From a bacterium F11 (GTDB lineage: Bacteria > Elusimicrobiota > Elusimicrobia > F11): DNA of 64,000 bases. The DNA is taken from NCBI GenBank assembly GCA_002176905.1, contig MSYE01000204.1, positions 1-64,000 of the forward strand, read 5' to 3'. Every line of letters starts with the position of its first letter. Positions within the stretch are counted from its first letter, which is position 1. The position numbers and the translations under genes were made by a program. The notes under the pieces are model-generated. The model made no database searches and had not been told where the DNA came from. It saw only the letters and a list, made by a program, of their open reading frames with translations. This document shows, in pieces, positions 32,701-47,700 of this stretch.

Positions 32701-35700
32701 CTTTGAAAGGCCCCACGGCCACGGCTTCTTTCACTTGATCAATATAGGCTTGCGACCCTCCTCGAATGGATGCCACATTAAGATAATATTCGGCAGTGTT
32801 GGTCACGGTTGTGCTAATGAGAGGCGTGTTCTTATCCGCCCGTTGATCCACACCCAGGGACCAAACATGATCCTTATTTAATGTCCAATCCCACAAATAA
32901 TATTCAAACGATCCCGGTCCAAAATTTTGTGTGGTGGTGGCATAAAACACCGTGCCCGCAGGATAGAGCGCCTCGGTTGAGGCCAAAACAGAAAAATCAC
33001 TAAAAGTGGAGACCTTCACCTCTGGATTGAGGGGCCTGGTGGTAATGGTTCCCAAATGAACGTCGGCTGTGGGAACATTTTCATCGTTGAGAGCATGAAC
33101 CTGAACATAATACGTTGTGTTGGCGACCAAATCTTCTCCTTCTTTTGTTCCTAAGATGGCTTTCATCTTGTCTTCTTCGTTTTCAGGGTCAAAATAGCGA
33201 GACACCATAGACGAGGTTCGAATGGATTCAAAATTGGAATCTTCTGAGATCTCCACAATTTGGCGGGTGCCTTCCGGATTTCCATTTCCAAACCAGGTTA
33301 CCGTAACCGAGGTTTGTTCAATGATGAAATTGTTAACGGGTCTGCCCACCTTTTTCGGTTTGGAGGCCAAGGTGGTGGTTGAGAGAGGAACCCAATCTGT
33401 CGGGTTTCCAACCGCATCCACCAATTGAAGCCGGATGGAATATTCTCTATTGGGCGAAAGATCAAAGGTTGTGGTACTCCGCTCCGCCTTGGCTTCAATT
33501 TGTCCCTCAAATTCCCAAACATACGCTTCCACACCAAGGCCCGAAAGCGTATCGGTTGAATCTTCGGCCGCCCACCAAGTTATAAATTGGTCTCCGGGAA
33601 CCGGTTCATCAAACTGCGGTTCTTCGGGTGGATCAATATCGTATCCAAAGGGCCCAAGAATTTTATCTGGGTAAGTGGTATCTCCTCTCTTATTAACAGA
33701 GACAACATGGAAATACCACCGTCCGGAGGAGTTGGCGGTTGTGCTGATCTCTAAGTCCAAATCATCCTCTCCGGGCTCTTCTTCGCCCGGACATGGACGC
33801 CATTCTCTTTCCTCTGGTGCTCCAACAAATTGATAGTTCGGATCCTTGTTCCAGGTGAAAAGATAATATTCGTAATGGTCACGGTCCTCTTCACAAACCA
33901 CTTCGCTTCGCGCTTGAAAGCGGAACAAAGCTTCATTTGTCCACTCATTGGGATTTTGCAGGGGATCGACAACCGGAGGATCGGCTCTGGTAAAAGTGGA
34001 TGTCGATGGACTGATATCTGTTAGCACACCAGCGCCATTTTGCGCTTGCGCCACAAAAACATATTCCGTATTGGGATCAGACACTGTCATTGTTGCCCGG
34101 TTTTTATCGTACCATTGGTTGTTCCAGGTCAGATCCTCACCATCCACTGTAAAGAATCGCAACGCAGAAAATTCGTTGAGCCCCAAATTGGGAAAGGTTC
34201 CTGAGGCCTTAATAATAACCTGGTTATTTGATTTTTCAATAATTTCAACACCGAGAGGGGTTTTCTGCCACGTCCAAACCTCAACAGGAGGAATGGGATC
34301 ACTTTGGTTACCAACCTTGTCTTTGACCACAACATTGAATTGATGAGAGGTATTGGCCCCCAAACCTTTGCGTAAGAAATATCCGGTCGGGCCAAAAGTC
34401 AATCCGCCATCAATGGAATAGACCTCTTCTGTATCAAAATCCGCAAAACCGGTATCTCCCTGATGGAAAGCTTGGAAAGTAAAACTGGAGATACCATGAA
34501 CTGTATGAGTGGATCTTGGAAGAGCGGGTTTGTCCGCATCCACAATCCAGGGCCCCAACATCACATAATCGCCCGGGGCCGAATGGCCGTTAACATCATA
34601 AGCTCGGAAATGAGCAAACAATCCATCATTGGTTCCTTCAAAATGATGAGACCAGTCCCCCGCCCGAATTTCACGCGCATCACAGCTCTCCTCACTCTGA
34701 TCGCAATTAAAGGCGCCGCTTCCGGGTTCATAATCAAACCGTGTGATGACCATCCGATAAAAAGAGATTTCCTCATTATCATACGCACCCGAATCCCGAA
34801 AATTCACCGTGACGCTTGCTTTGTGTACCTCTTCGTAAGATCCCGGCGGATGCGCGCTGATGCGGGGTTTGGTCGAAAGGGTTGTTGTGGATCCAACCGG
34901 TTCACCCCAACCCAAGGTTTCTCCATCCTGGTTAAAACTCCGCGCAAAAATATCAAATTGGGTGTTCCGCGGAAGATCTTCAAAACGGAAGGTGTCAATG
35001 GTTTGGCTGCTGTGATCGATATCAACACTCGAATACCGCAACCGCACTTGAAGGGCGGAATCGGGCACCTCGGAATTGATGAAGGTATCCAGAAGTTTTA
35101 CATGAATCATGGTTTGGGTCACAGTGGTGATCTCAATGGTGGTGGGACGTTTCTGATGCGTGGTGGTGGTGGCCATGGCCACAATCGTTGGATTGGGAGG
35201 CGTGGCGGTGTCTTTGGATTGAACCGTGATGCGGTAATTTGTGTTGGGTTGCAGATCAACACCTTTAAGTTGTTCAACGGTAATGGTATTGGTGTCGGTG
35301 GTGACCATCAGGTCATCTGCCGCATCTGCGCCGGTCTTATTAAAATGCCATTCGTAGATTTGGCCTGATTCGGTGTCCAATCCCGAACCCGGAACATCAA
35401 TAAGCGGGGTTCCTTTCCACGTAACACTGTTGGTTGTTTTCTCAAGAACAAAAACATCCATCTCAGGCCGCGGCGCCACGGTGTCCACCAAGAAGGGCCC
35501 GGTGGTGAACTCAATGGTTGAGCTGCTCAAACCGATTCCGTTGTAGGGTTTCAAATGCAAGTAATAGGTTGTGTTGCCAAACCCGGCTTTCTGAAGTGGT
35601 CCATCACCGGGAGTCCAGACATCAGGAATGAGAAATTGATTTTCATCATCCGGAAAACCATCAAAGGTTTCTTCTTGCGGCCGCCATCGATAACGGAAAT

Positions 35701-38700
35701 AGGAAACCGATCCGTTTACGGTGAACGTAAAGCTGGTTGATCCCACATCATTGTTTACACCCCACCAAATTTTATCGGACGATCGCGGATTGGCATCCAC
35801 GGTAAAAGTCCCTGGTAGGGTCATGGTCCCTCCCATATCATGAGGATCGGAAGATCCGCCATCCCGGTTTCTGGCTTCGACTGTAAAATAATAGGTGGTG
35901 TTTCCGGTTAATCCCTCAATCCGGCCTTCTGTATTGGTTCCCACATAAGGTGTTCCAATCGGATTTTGGTGTTCGGGATCGGTATAGGCAATCAAAGTAT
36001 ATTCGGTGTCAGATGCGTTTCCATTGTCTGACCAACGGGCACCAATCGCATCTGATTCTGGGATAAAGGTATCTCCGCTGATCAAAGGCGTTGGTGTAGC
36101 TGCCAAGGTATTGGTCTCAATAACCACAGAATAAGAACTGATCAAAGTATCAAAGGACTTCACACGAATTTGGTAAACGGTGTTCGATTCCAAACCCTCA
36201 ACCGTGGCATTGGTTCTTGTGGTGAAACTCGATTCGATTAAGAGAGGATTGTTGGTAAATCCAACTGACGACATTTCCAATTTGTAGACCGTGAGGTCCG
36301 GATTGTTTCCTTTTAGCCAGATGGCAGAAATGGATTTGTCGGTTCGAGAAAGAGGATCATCACGCCACGCCGGAACTTCCGCATAGGTAATGGTAGTTCC
36401 GGCAATAGAGAAGGGAGAGCTGGCCAAATTTTTCTTGGCCACCACATTAAAATGGTAACGCGTGTTGGGTTGTAATCCATTTAATGTGAGGGTAATGAGG
36501 TTGTCGATTCCAACAACACCATCTGTTGAGGCCAATACTTGCGGAGCGGAGTCATCGGTTCGAACATAAACAACAAAAGAATCTTCTTCTACCCTGTCCA
36601 CTCCATTGGTGGATTTGTCCAACCAAGAAAGGATGACGGTATCCGGCGCACCGGTTTGTACCGGTCTTTGCGCCCTGACTTGTTCCGGGGCCACGAGTTC
36701 TGGCCCTTCCAAGGTAAGGATCAATCCCAAACGAAGAGGTCGTGTTTTTTGTCCTTGATGATTGATGGCCGAAACATACACAACATAATCTTCTTCTGGG
36801 CTTAAGCCTTCCACAACACCGGTCCCCGGATCCCGGGTCAAAGCCGAAGGCCCGCGTCGGCCATCTTCCTCGGTAAAGGTTTCAATTAAAAAGATGGTGT
36901 TAGGCGGATTTTCGCTGGTCCATTGGGCTTGAACCGAATGAGAGGTAATGTTCACCAATGGTTCCCGGTCGGAATCTTCTTCTGGCGGCAATGCCAAGGT
37001 CACAATGGGATCAAGCAACCGGGCCGGTGTGCGTTGGTGATGAAGATTTAAAACAGAGACCTCGGTGTAATAGGTGGTGTTGACACCCAAGGATCCAAAA
37101 GAAGCGAAGGTGCTTGTCACAAGAGCCGGATCAAAGGTCTCGCGGAAATCCGAAAAAGATGACAGATCCACAACATACGTGGGATTCTTGGGATTAAGGG
37201 TATCAGCCCAATAAACACGAATGGTATCCACCGTTGCAGTGGCAGGAGTAACCGAGAGCGTTACCGGCATGGCATGGGTAGCGGATGAGAGCGAATTGGA
37301 TAAGGAAATAATCTCTTCTGTGTGGCCATCCACCTCAATATTGGTTACCGCCCCAATTCGATAAGCATATTCGGTATTGGGCTCAAGCGCGAGATAAGAT
37401 CCATTATCGGTGAAAGTAACTTCATCACTCTGAATCCGATCAATGGGAATAAGAGTGGTTGTATCCCAGTAGATAATATATTCCGATGGAGCTTCTGGAG
37501 CGCTGGAATCCGATGGCAGATTCCAAGCCAGATCCATACTGAGATTGACAGGCCAATTTTCAAGAGATACACCTTCCAAATCCGGTGGGACAACGGTATG
37601 AAGGTTGGGTGTGTCCACAACGCTCCCAGGGGAATCGGTTTTGGTTGATCCAATCACCACGGTTCGTGACACTTTTCCAGCATGGTTCAAAGAATGAATA
37701 CTCAAATCATAGAAGGTGGATGGCTCAAGCGGGGAGATGGTTTTGGAAAGCGCTGTTGTGGTGGTTGAAATCAAAATGGGATCAGCCCCTTGTTTGACCG
37801 CCATCAAAACATAACGGGTCCCATCGGGATTTGGAGAATTGGGATCGTTTTCCCAGTCCACGGTGGCATCAATAACACCCACATCCGAAATAACGGGATT
37901 GACCGGTGGCATCGATAGGGTGGCCTCATCTGAGAAAATATTTGAGATGGCTTCGGATCCATCGAATCCAACCGTCACGATCTCAAAATGATGCGTTGTG
38001 TTGGGTGTGAGTTCGCGTACCGGCGGAATCCCTAATTCGGATCCCACGGTGTGGGTGCTCAAGCCTGTATCCAAATCCGTGACACGGAATTTGTAGGAGG
38101 TCAGATCCGAATTGTTGTTACCATCATTTATGGTGAGGGTGGCGGAGGTCTGGAAGACCGTCACATCCGCATCAATGATGGGTGCCGGTTTTGTGATGAG
38201 GTGCCCCGTGGTGGGTTCGGTAATCTCTCCCTTGCGATTGATGGCCCTCACAGCATAATAATAGGTTTGGTTTGATGTGATGTTCGTGATTACGTCCATT
38301 CGGATATCGGTTGTGTCGGGCAGAGGAATAAGGTCGCCGTTCTCATCATTCAATCTAACTTGCGTTCGATATAAAGTATCTCCCGGATTGTGGTTGTTGT
38401 TCCAACGCAACGTAAAGGAGCTCACATAAATCGTGGGGATAATGTCTTTGGGCTTGGCGGCCTTTGTTACTTCTTCAACCATATCCACAAATTCCGTGGT
38501 CCGGCCGCGATGATTCACGGCTTGAGCTGTGATGGTGTGGGTGGTATTGGGGGTTAAGCCTCTTAACACACCCGTTGAATCATGCACCGTTATTGTTCTC
38601 TCGATGGGATTCCCATTTCCGGTTTCAACATCATTAACAACATAAATTGTGCCAGGTGGGTTTCCATTGGGATACCAATCAAGTGAGATGTGACGTTCGG

Positions 38701-41700
38701 CCACGGTTGTGCTTAAGACAACACCCGGTAGCGCCGCTAAGGTCACTGTGGTTCGTTCCACCGATGGTCGGGTGTAATAACCATGACTCGATGCCCGGAC
38801 CACATAAGAATAGGTTGTATTGGGAATTAACGCCGTTTCTTCCCCATCGATAAAAGACAAATTGTTCCCAACATCCATCATGACGGGATCTTTTCCTACT
38901 TCGGAACGTGTCAGATGAAAGAGAGCATCGGTTGGAATATCCGCATTGCTGTCCCATTCCAAGTGGATGGTCTCAGAGGAAACCGACACAACCCGCGGTT
39001 GAGAAGGAGCAGTAGGTTCAAAAAGAGGATCTCGGGTGATGATTTTTTCAAAATGGCTCCAATCGGTTGTAATCTCGGCATGGTTGAGGGCCCGTATCTT
39101 AAAATAATAGGTTGTTTTTCCAGAAAGCTGATCAACCCGCATGGATCGCAGGGTGGGAGATTCAATTTCGGTGGGTCCTTCGTCTTGGATGGGAAGGAAA
39201 ACATGCGTGGACCGGAAATTGGCATAAGTTGACCCAAGAATCTCATAACGGGTTCCAACCGGGTTTTGCCCCACATCATAATGCAGGGTTATACTGGACA
39301 TATATATAGGAGCAACTTCAATCGCGGTTACATCATCAGCCCGCGTGGCCACCTCGCCCATTGGTACAAACTCGGTTTTTTGGGGAATTTCGGCTCCGTT
39401 AACCGCTCGGACTTTTACCTGATAGGTTGTGTTCGATAGTAGACCCGGAATATTTTGTTCACGACCCGACTCCGCAAAACTTCCTTCAAATTGTGCAAAA
39501 GGAGCGCTGGCCCAGTGCACCTCGTATTTTGTTTCATCGTGATTGTCCCCTTTCCCCCATTTCACGTCGAGGCTGGATGGATAAGGGATAAAAGGATCAT
39601 CAAGTCGAACCGGAAGGTCAGCGGCGGTGACCGTTAATTCCGCTTGCGACGGTTGTGAAACAGCCACATCGCGGGTTGCCAGGATCTGATAATAATAGGT
39701 TGTGTCTGGTTTTAAGAAATAGGTGTCTGTGTAGGCGGGATTGGTGTTTCTCGAATCAAAATTTTCCCAATTGTTCATATCGGTGCTTCTCTCAATCTGA
39801 AAACCGTCGTGTTGGGCATTGAGATCCATATCCCATTGCATCTGTACCGAATGGGAGGTCACGTTCACAAAAGAGAGGTTTGTGGGGGTGGGAACCACGT
39901 TTTCTTCTGGTTTGGTGATAATCTCTGGAAAATCAACCCACTCTGTTGGTTTCTTCGCATGATTGATGGCACGAATGCGGGCGTAATACCAGGTTGAGGT
40001 ACTTAAATTTATAAAGGTGAAGGGATTTTGGGTTGTGATGGTGGAACCACTCAAACGGGTGTAATCGGTTGTGTCATTGGCGATGATGCTGCTCAGTTCA
40101 ATTTCAAAGAAGGTTCCAGCGGGATTGTTCGAAGTCCAATGATACCGTAGGAAATCAGCGCCAATGTCACTGTTCTTAAAGTTCTGGACCCTTGGCTTCT
40201 CTGCCAAGGTGACCGTTGTGGTGGTGGGCACATCCTCAAAATTGGATGAGGGAATATCCCTAAGGTTGAGAGAGCGGACATCGTAGTGATAGGTGGTATT
40301 TGGATCCAAAGGTTGATCCCATATTTTGGTGCCACTGGTTGTTGGGGTTGTCACAATGGTTCCGTCAAAAATGCGTCTCAATTCATAGGTTACGGATCGT
40401 CCTTGAAGAGGGTGAGGGACCCAGGCCACTTGGATGCTACTGGTCTGTACATTGAAATCATCCCAATGATCAACCGGAGCCGCTTTGGTAAATGTGGAAC
40501 GGGTTATGGATTGTTCCGATAAAGATCCGCTCACGCTGGCTTGAACCCGATAATAATATTCATAATTTGCCCGCAATCCATCGGGAGCCGGACCCCTATC
40601 AACAAACGAGGTTGTCTCTTGGAGAAGAGAATCTTCAATGCGCACCACCAAGGTTCCCACCTCAACCAAAGGATTGTTTCGTGTGACCCGATCTGAGAAA
40701 TTGCGTCGAAGGAGTCGGTAGGTCATCGCTCCGTTTTCAATGGCGTCACCTGCCCGAGACCGAACCGTAACAGAAGACCATTCCACGTTAAGCTGAGAAA
40801 ATTCCAAGGGTTTTGTTGAAACATGAATGGCCACAATCTCCGGTGTTGAGATCAAAAACACTGGGTCTTTGGTGATAACAAATCCATTTAATTCCACAAA
40901 ATCAGCAGGACGGGTGGAGATGGCAGGATTGGAGGGCCAACTTCGGATTTTTGCATAATAGGATGTTCGGGAAAGAAGGTTGTCTATAGCCGCCACAACA
41001 ACACGGCTCGTGGTGGATTTGACCACGGTGGTTGAAACGACCTCATCGTAACCTTGCGTGGTGGAGACCTGAATTTCAAAACGGGAGCCTTGAGGGTGAA
41101 GAGTTTCCCACGAAATGGTGATGGAACTCGAATACACATCTTCAAATATGGGCCTAAAGGGTTTTTCTGGCCAGGTGATCTGATATTCCACATTTGACGA
41201 AGCACTTTCTCCGGTTGGGGCTGATTCTCCACGATAAGCATTAAATCCGATCACACGATAATAATAGGTTGTGTTGGGATCCAACTCGGTGTCCACGTAA
41301 GCAGTGGTGGCCGGAACAATCTCTTTGATCAATTCGTAATTCACGTTGTTGGTGGATCGCTGAACGCGGTATCCCTCTGCTGCATCAAGTTCGTCTGTGG
41401 TGGGATCGTTCCATTCCAAATAAAGTTGATCGCGCTCAAGATCCTCTCGATCAAACTCAATGGGCAAAAGAAGGGGTGGCTGGGGTGCTCCCAAAAAGTC
41501 TTTCTTGATGGTTGTGGTGGAGACCAGAATGGAGGCGGAACTCATAATGGTATTAAAAGCCTCAATTCGTCTGTAATAAGTGGTATCGGACTGACCAACG
41601 GTCTCAATCCATTCGTATCGGGTTCCATCAAAGGTAAAGGGGATCACGCACTCAGGGCGTTCAAGAGAATTAAGAAGCGGAAGACCGGCATCATCCACAC

Positions 41701-44700
41701 ACAAATCACCTGATTTCGAAGCACCAAAGGAATCCACCACCCGAAATCCTTGGAGATTGACACCCGCGCGTGGCTCTTCCCACGACCAAGCAATGGTTTT
41801 GTGTTTGGGTTCAACCAAAATACCAGCCGGGTTTTCAGGTCGTCTCATGATATTGATCACAAATTCTTTTTCCGAAGACCACGGTCCCCTTTGAAGCGAA
41901 GGATCAATGGCTTGAACCTTGGCAATGTATCTTCCTTCGTTTAATCCTCGAATGAGAAACTCATTTTTACCGTCTTCGGTTCGTTTGGGTCTGATGAAAC
42001 GTCCGAGAAGTGGAGATCCGTAACTTCCATCAAGAAGCCGCGTGCGTTGATCGTTATCCAATTGAACCGAATAATACAAGGATTTCTCAGGCGCGCTGCG
42101 ATGGTCCATCAAGGTGTCAGCGGGATCCTCCCAACGAAGGGTGAGGAAAGTCCCATCATACTCAACCGCATCACTTCCCCAAACTACCTCTGCTGGCCGA
42201 TGATCAACGGGCGTATCTTGAATAAGATGGTTTTCCAATATAAGAAACCGTTTTCTTGAGACTCCATCCACCCGACTACCTATTCCGGTTACCAAGAGGT
42301 CCACATCTCCATCTTTATCATAATCAGCAAAGGCCACGGAGGCGTTACGAAGGCCCTCTTCGCTCCCAAATATTTCTTGGGCATCACTCAAATTGAATCC
42401 AACACTTTCACCTGCCACCCGTTGGGGGAGAACATAAAACCGCATATTCGAACTGGAATTTGATTGTTGTCCCACAGTAACCAAATCCATAAACCCGTCT
42501 CCGTTGATATCGCCCCATGCCACGTCTCCCTTCCGAAGACCCGGGATACCCAAATCATTTGTGGTAAACGTGAATTCTCCATCGGGTCCGGGCAGAAGTT
42601 GGTTCTCATAAAGTCTCAATGTGTTATTGATCTGCGCAATGATGTCAAGATCGCCGTCATTGTCATAATCAGCCACAGACAAACTGGCGTAGGAAAAAGA
42701 CAATCCGTTTAAGGTGATATGGTTTTGATAAGGACGCGAGGGGTCTTGTGTGTTAACAAAGATCCAGACACGCGAACGAGAAGAAGAGGTTTGATTACCG
42801 GCCACCACCAAGTCCAGAAAGCCATCGTTGTTCATGTCCGCCATCTGAAGTTGGCCTTGGGCCATACCAGAAGCAAGACTCAAATCCCAGTTCGGATCAT
42901 GCACAAACACTTCTGGGGTTGAGGCATCGTTTTTGAGAATGAGAAGTCGATATCCCGCATCGGATTTTCCCATCAACACCAGATCCTGATCGCGATCATT
43001 GTCCACATCGGCAAATTCCAAATCTCCATCCTGAATTCCAAACGGTAACTCGGCTTGAGAAAAAGTAAGGGGATCGGTTGCTTGGGGGCTGTAAATTAAA
43101 AGGCGCTCGGTTGTTCGGTCATATCCGGCCATGGCAATATCAATTCTTCCATCATCATTAAACTTATCACCAATGGCAATGGTACCATCTCTTAATCCCA
43201 CAAATTGAGAAGAACTCCCACCCCCTATCCCAATCGGATCCGATAAGAGAGTGAAGTTCCCTTCAGCATCCCCTTTGTAAAACCGGGTGACATAAGTACT
43301 ACTGGCGCTCGACCCTGACACAACAAAATCCAAATGAGAGTCGCCATCCACATCACCCCACGCCACATCTGAGCGCTCCAAACCATAATAAGAAGCAAAG
43401 GGTTCTTCTGCGATTCCAAAATAAGACGCCTGGGTCACGTTGCTTTCCTTCCACAAACCCGGAAGGCCAAAAGCATCAATGGCTCGAATTCGGAATTGAT
43501 AATCTCTAACAGGAACAAGACCAGAAATTTGAAGGGTTTCTTCTTCCCCTGATTCTAGAGGGATGGGAATCACCATACCAGAGGGCAGAGGACCGTATTC
43601 CATGCCCGCTTCTTTAACCTCGATTTCATAAGAAGAGGCTTGTCCTTCCTCGCCGTTGGATCCGGTGGCAATCCAGGTTAATTTGATTTGCATTCCGAGC
43701 TCAGCGGTAAAGTCGGTTACAACCCCGGGTGGAAGTCCTCCAATATAGGTGGATCGTCCCACACTCCACTGACCCTGACCGCGGGCCGCATCAATGGCAC
43801 GAACACGCCAGGTATAGGTGGAATTTTCTTGAATGGTCAAGTGAGCTGATGTGGTGGTGAGATAACCGTTGTAAGGGGAGGTTACAAATTCGTCTTGAAT
43901 GGTGACCGGGTTGTCGTCTCCAACCGTAACGTGCAGAGCATATCGGAGACCGTTGGTTTGAGTTTTATCATCTGTCCCGGGTTGCCACGTCAAACGCAAG
44001 GTTTGTCCAACCAACTCTTCTCCTATTAATGTAAGGGGAGCTGGTCCAGGAACCTGATTGGGGTTGGTTCGGCTTTCGTTGTTAAGAAAGAGGCGTTGAT
44101 CGGCCAGGAGATCCAGGTCTCCATCCCCATCGGCATCATGCAAGAGGAGCGAACCAAAAGGAGCGGTATCGGTGATCAAGGTGATCGAACTTCCGAAAAC
44201 ACCCGGCTGGGTGTCACTGTGGAAGAGGATTTGAAGTTTGTGCTCTTTTGCCTCCGAATCATAATGGGCCAAGGCAAGATCCAGCCACCCATTGTGATCC
44301 ACGTCGCCCCAAGCAAACGAGGCCGATCCGATATCCACGTGATAATCCTCTAAGGCCAATCGGGGCGTGAAGGTCAAATCTCCGTTGTTCTCATGAATCT
44401 GAAGCGGAGCCGCAAACCGGTTGGATCCGCCAGTGATGAAATCAGGATACCCATTTAAATCACTATCAATGGTGGCAATTTGGGTGAAGTCTCCGTTTAA
44501 TTCCATCCTTTGGAACAGTTCTTCTGCATCTTCGCCCAGAAGATTTCTATAAAGAAGGGTTCGGAATTCGCGTCCGCGACCGGAAACAATTAGGTCTCTC
44601 CAACCATCTAAGTCCACATCAGCCCAAACCGCTTCTCCGGCCATCTGATAAGCGTATTCATCAATGGGATTCCAAATGGAAACAAGGGTTCCACTTTGAT

Positions 44701-47700
44701 TCTCAAACAATTCGGTTCGGGTGGAATTTCCAGAGGAGATACCACTCAGCAAGAGATCTTCATCCCCATCGTTATCAAAGTCAGCCCAGGACATACGAAA
44801 ATCTGCCGGGGAATAGGAAAAATCCGTTTCGAGATCTTGATCTTCTTGATACTGACTGCCCTCTGGGCGACGCTCATCAAGTTTGAAAAGAGAAAGCTTT
44901 CTTTGTCGGCTGCATTCCCAAACCGCCAAATCAAGATCCCCATCCCCATCATAATCTGAGAATCCGGCTGCTTTGGGAATGGTGAAACAAGCCAAGTCTT
45001 GAACCATCTCAAATTGGTTGTTTCGAAAAGCAAACAAGCGCGAGAGGGTCACTGTATCCCCGTTTGTGTTTTCCGTGCTTCCCATCACAAAATAATGGGT
45101 GGTGTCTCCAAGAAGCCCCACCGCCATCTGACCCCGCAGATGACCCGGGAGCGTATCCTGAAGTTCAAATGATCCCGCCACAGCCGAGGCCGGATCACTC
45201 GGGACAGAGGGTGTTCCGCTTTTATCAATAACAGAAAGCGTAAAGAAATAATTTTGCCGAGGATTCAAACCAGTAATGACATAATGTTCCTTCTCGCGGC
45301 TGGTTTTTGGGTTGCCAAGCACATACGATGCCGGGGTTCCCCCTTCTGGCCAATACTGAAGATCATATTGCACCGCGGTTCCGTTAAGTCCATCTTCTCC
45401 GACCGCGGTCCACGTTAGATTGACTTGGGCTCCGGTTTTGGCCATCAAATCCGTGATTTGCGCAGGAGGAACAATCTCCACACCCTCTTCAACAGGATCA
45501 GACCAAGGACCGGCTCTTAGACCCGCATCCACACCACGGACACGAAAACGATAAATTGTGTTGTCTTGGGCGCGTAAGGTATACGAGAGTTTTTCATTTC
45601 GTTTGGGAGCCATATTCCCATTATAAGGAGAGACGCGAACAGTGGCATTGTAGGGATAATAGCTACCGGAGGAAATGGACGTGATTTCAATATCATAATG
45701 AAACGCTGAGCTAGGAGTGGGGGTGCCTATGGTGGTGACATCTTGAACCGGATCCCAGGTAAGGGTTACCTCGTTTCCTGTGTGAACAGCTTCGGGGAGT
45801 AGGGGTTTTGTTGGTTCCCCATTGTTTCGGCTTATCCCCACATCAGGAATCATATTATTAAAGACCAATATTTTTGAGGTCTCTCCTTCAAAACCCGATA
45901 CGATCACATCAACAGCATGATGGTTTTCAGCCTCGTTGCGATTCCAATCTCCCACAACAACCTGCGCTTTTTCCAATCCCAGCTGAAAGCCCAAGAGATC
46001 AATTTCGTGCCAATCTTCTTGGCTGGGGTCTTGGTTGAGGAGGATTCGCAAATGGGGATAGCCATCGCTATCGTTCCCCACCAAGGCAAGATCAAATAAG
46101 CCATCGTTATCAAAATCAGCCACGGACAATCCCATTGATGCGGATCGATCAGATGAAAGAGCTCCCCCAGGAATAGAAATTGGAGGATTGGAAAACTGGA
46201 GTTGCTCCGGAGTAGAATCGTTGTAAAACAATTTGGCGGCCTTCCCTTGGTTGTCCCGACCAACAACAACCAGATCAGGAATGGTGTTGGTTGTCTCTGG
46301 ATCAAATTCCGCCCAAGCAAAAGCACTTTCCTTAAATCCATTGGAGGAATTGGATCCAAACATCGATTGGGGATCTTCAAAGGTTCCGTCGCCTCTTCCT
46401 CTTAACACACTTAAATAAGAACGGTTGTTGTCCCATCCGCTCACCGCAATATCATTCCAGCCATCGTTATCAACATCCATCCAACCAATGTGGGCTCCGT
46501 TTCTCAAATCAATTGTTGAAATGGTCTCTGCGACGAATGGGTTTTCTCCCTTTTCATGAAACAGGTTTTTGAAAAGGGTCACACCCTCCAATCCCAATCC
46601 AATGGCGGCCACATCCAAATCGCCATCTTGGTCCGCATCTCCAACAGCAAGGTGTCCTTCGGTCAAACCTGGGAGATCGAGACCCAACACCAATTCAAAC
46701 GTTGGTTCGTCTGTTGAACCTCCGCCTTTGTAAAGCCGTGTGGTTTTTTGGTTTCCGGCCATTCCAGAAACCATCACATCCAAACGAGAATCCATATTGT
46801 AATCCAAGACAGCCAAGGAAGGGCTGGTTAATCCCTCGTTGGAAATACCAATCGGATCTTCATCAAAGTTTTCCCCATTTCCGGGCCAAATTTCTATCCC
46901 GTCCTCACCATGGATGAAAAGATCCAGGTGACCATCGCTGTTGAGATCCGAAAGAGCCATAACAGCCTCACCGCGGCCCTCTGTGGAGATGACCAATTCA
47001 AATGGGCTTGCTACAGCACTGGCAGTGGCGATATTGGTAAATCCATTCGATCCATCATCTCCTTCAATGGCAAAAAAGTATTCGGTGAGGGGTAGAAGCC
47101 CGGTAATCACAAGAGATTCGTGTTCATCATGCGGTTTGGGTGGAAAAGGCACATTATCGAGGAGAATCGCACCTGCAAACGTTTCCGGGAGTTCGGGATC
47201 AAGGGCGCTTAGCGATTGCCAAATTTTATAGGACTCCAACTTCCCTACCCCTGCCCCATCTCCACCCGGAGCAGTCCAACTGAGTTCAATTTGAGCAGCG
47301 GGGGTGGCTCGGAAATCACGAATGTTATCGGGTTTGACGTTGTCCAACGGAAAATCAATGGATTCAGACCACGGTCCTGCCCGGTATGCCGTATCAATGG
47401 CCCGAATTTGCATATGATAGGTAGCAGCGTCTTTGCGAACTGTGATGGCGTGATGCAATTCAGAATCCATCCCCATGGTTAACAAATTTCCTTGAATGGG
47501 CATGGAGGCCGCTCTTAAGGTGTACATTTCGTTCCCGATCTCATATGTCACTTTCAGGTCATAGGTATAAGACTGCTTATGGTCTCCGGATACGGTCCAG
47601 CTGGAGACAAGGGTTGTGCCAAAAGCCTTATGATAAAGGAAGCGGGGTTGGGGAGGAACAGCGGGTCGTGGATCGGAAGGGGTGACGGTCACATTTTCAT

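Noticed and set aside
34463..35368. 301-codon plus-strand ORF inside the giant gene
   Set aside because: It is antisense to Fn3 coding sequence, has low-complexity composition typical of a shadow frame and shows no domain; the minus-strand frame is continuous and clearly coding.
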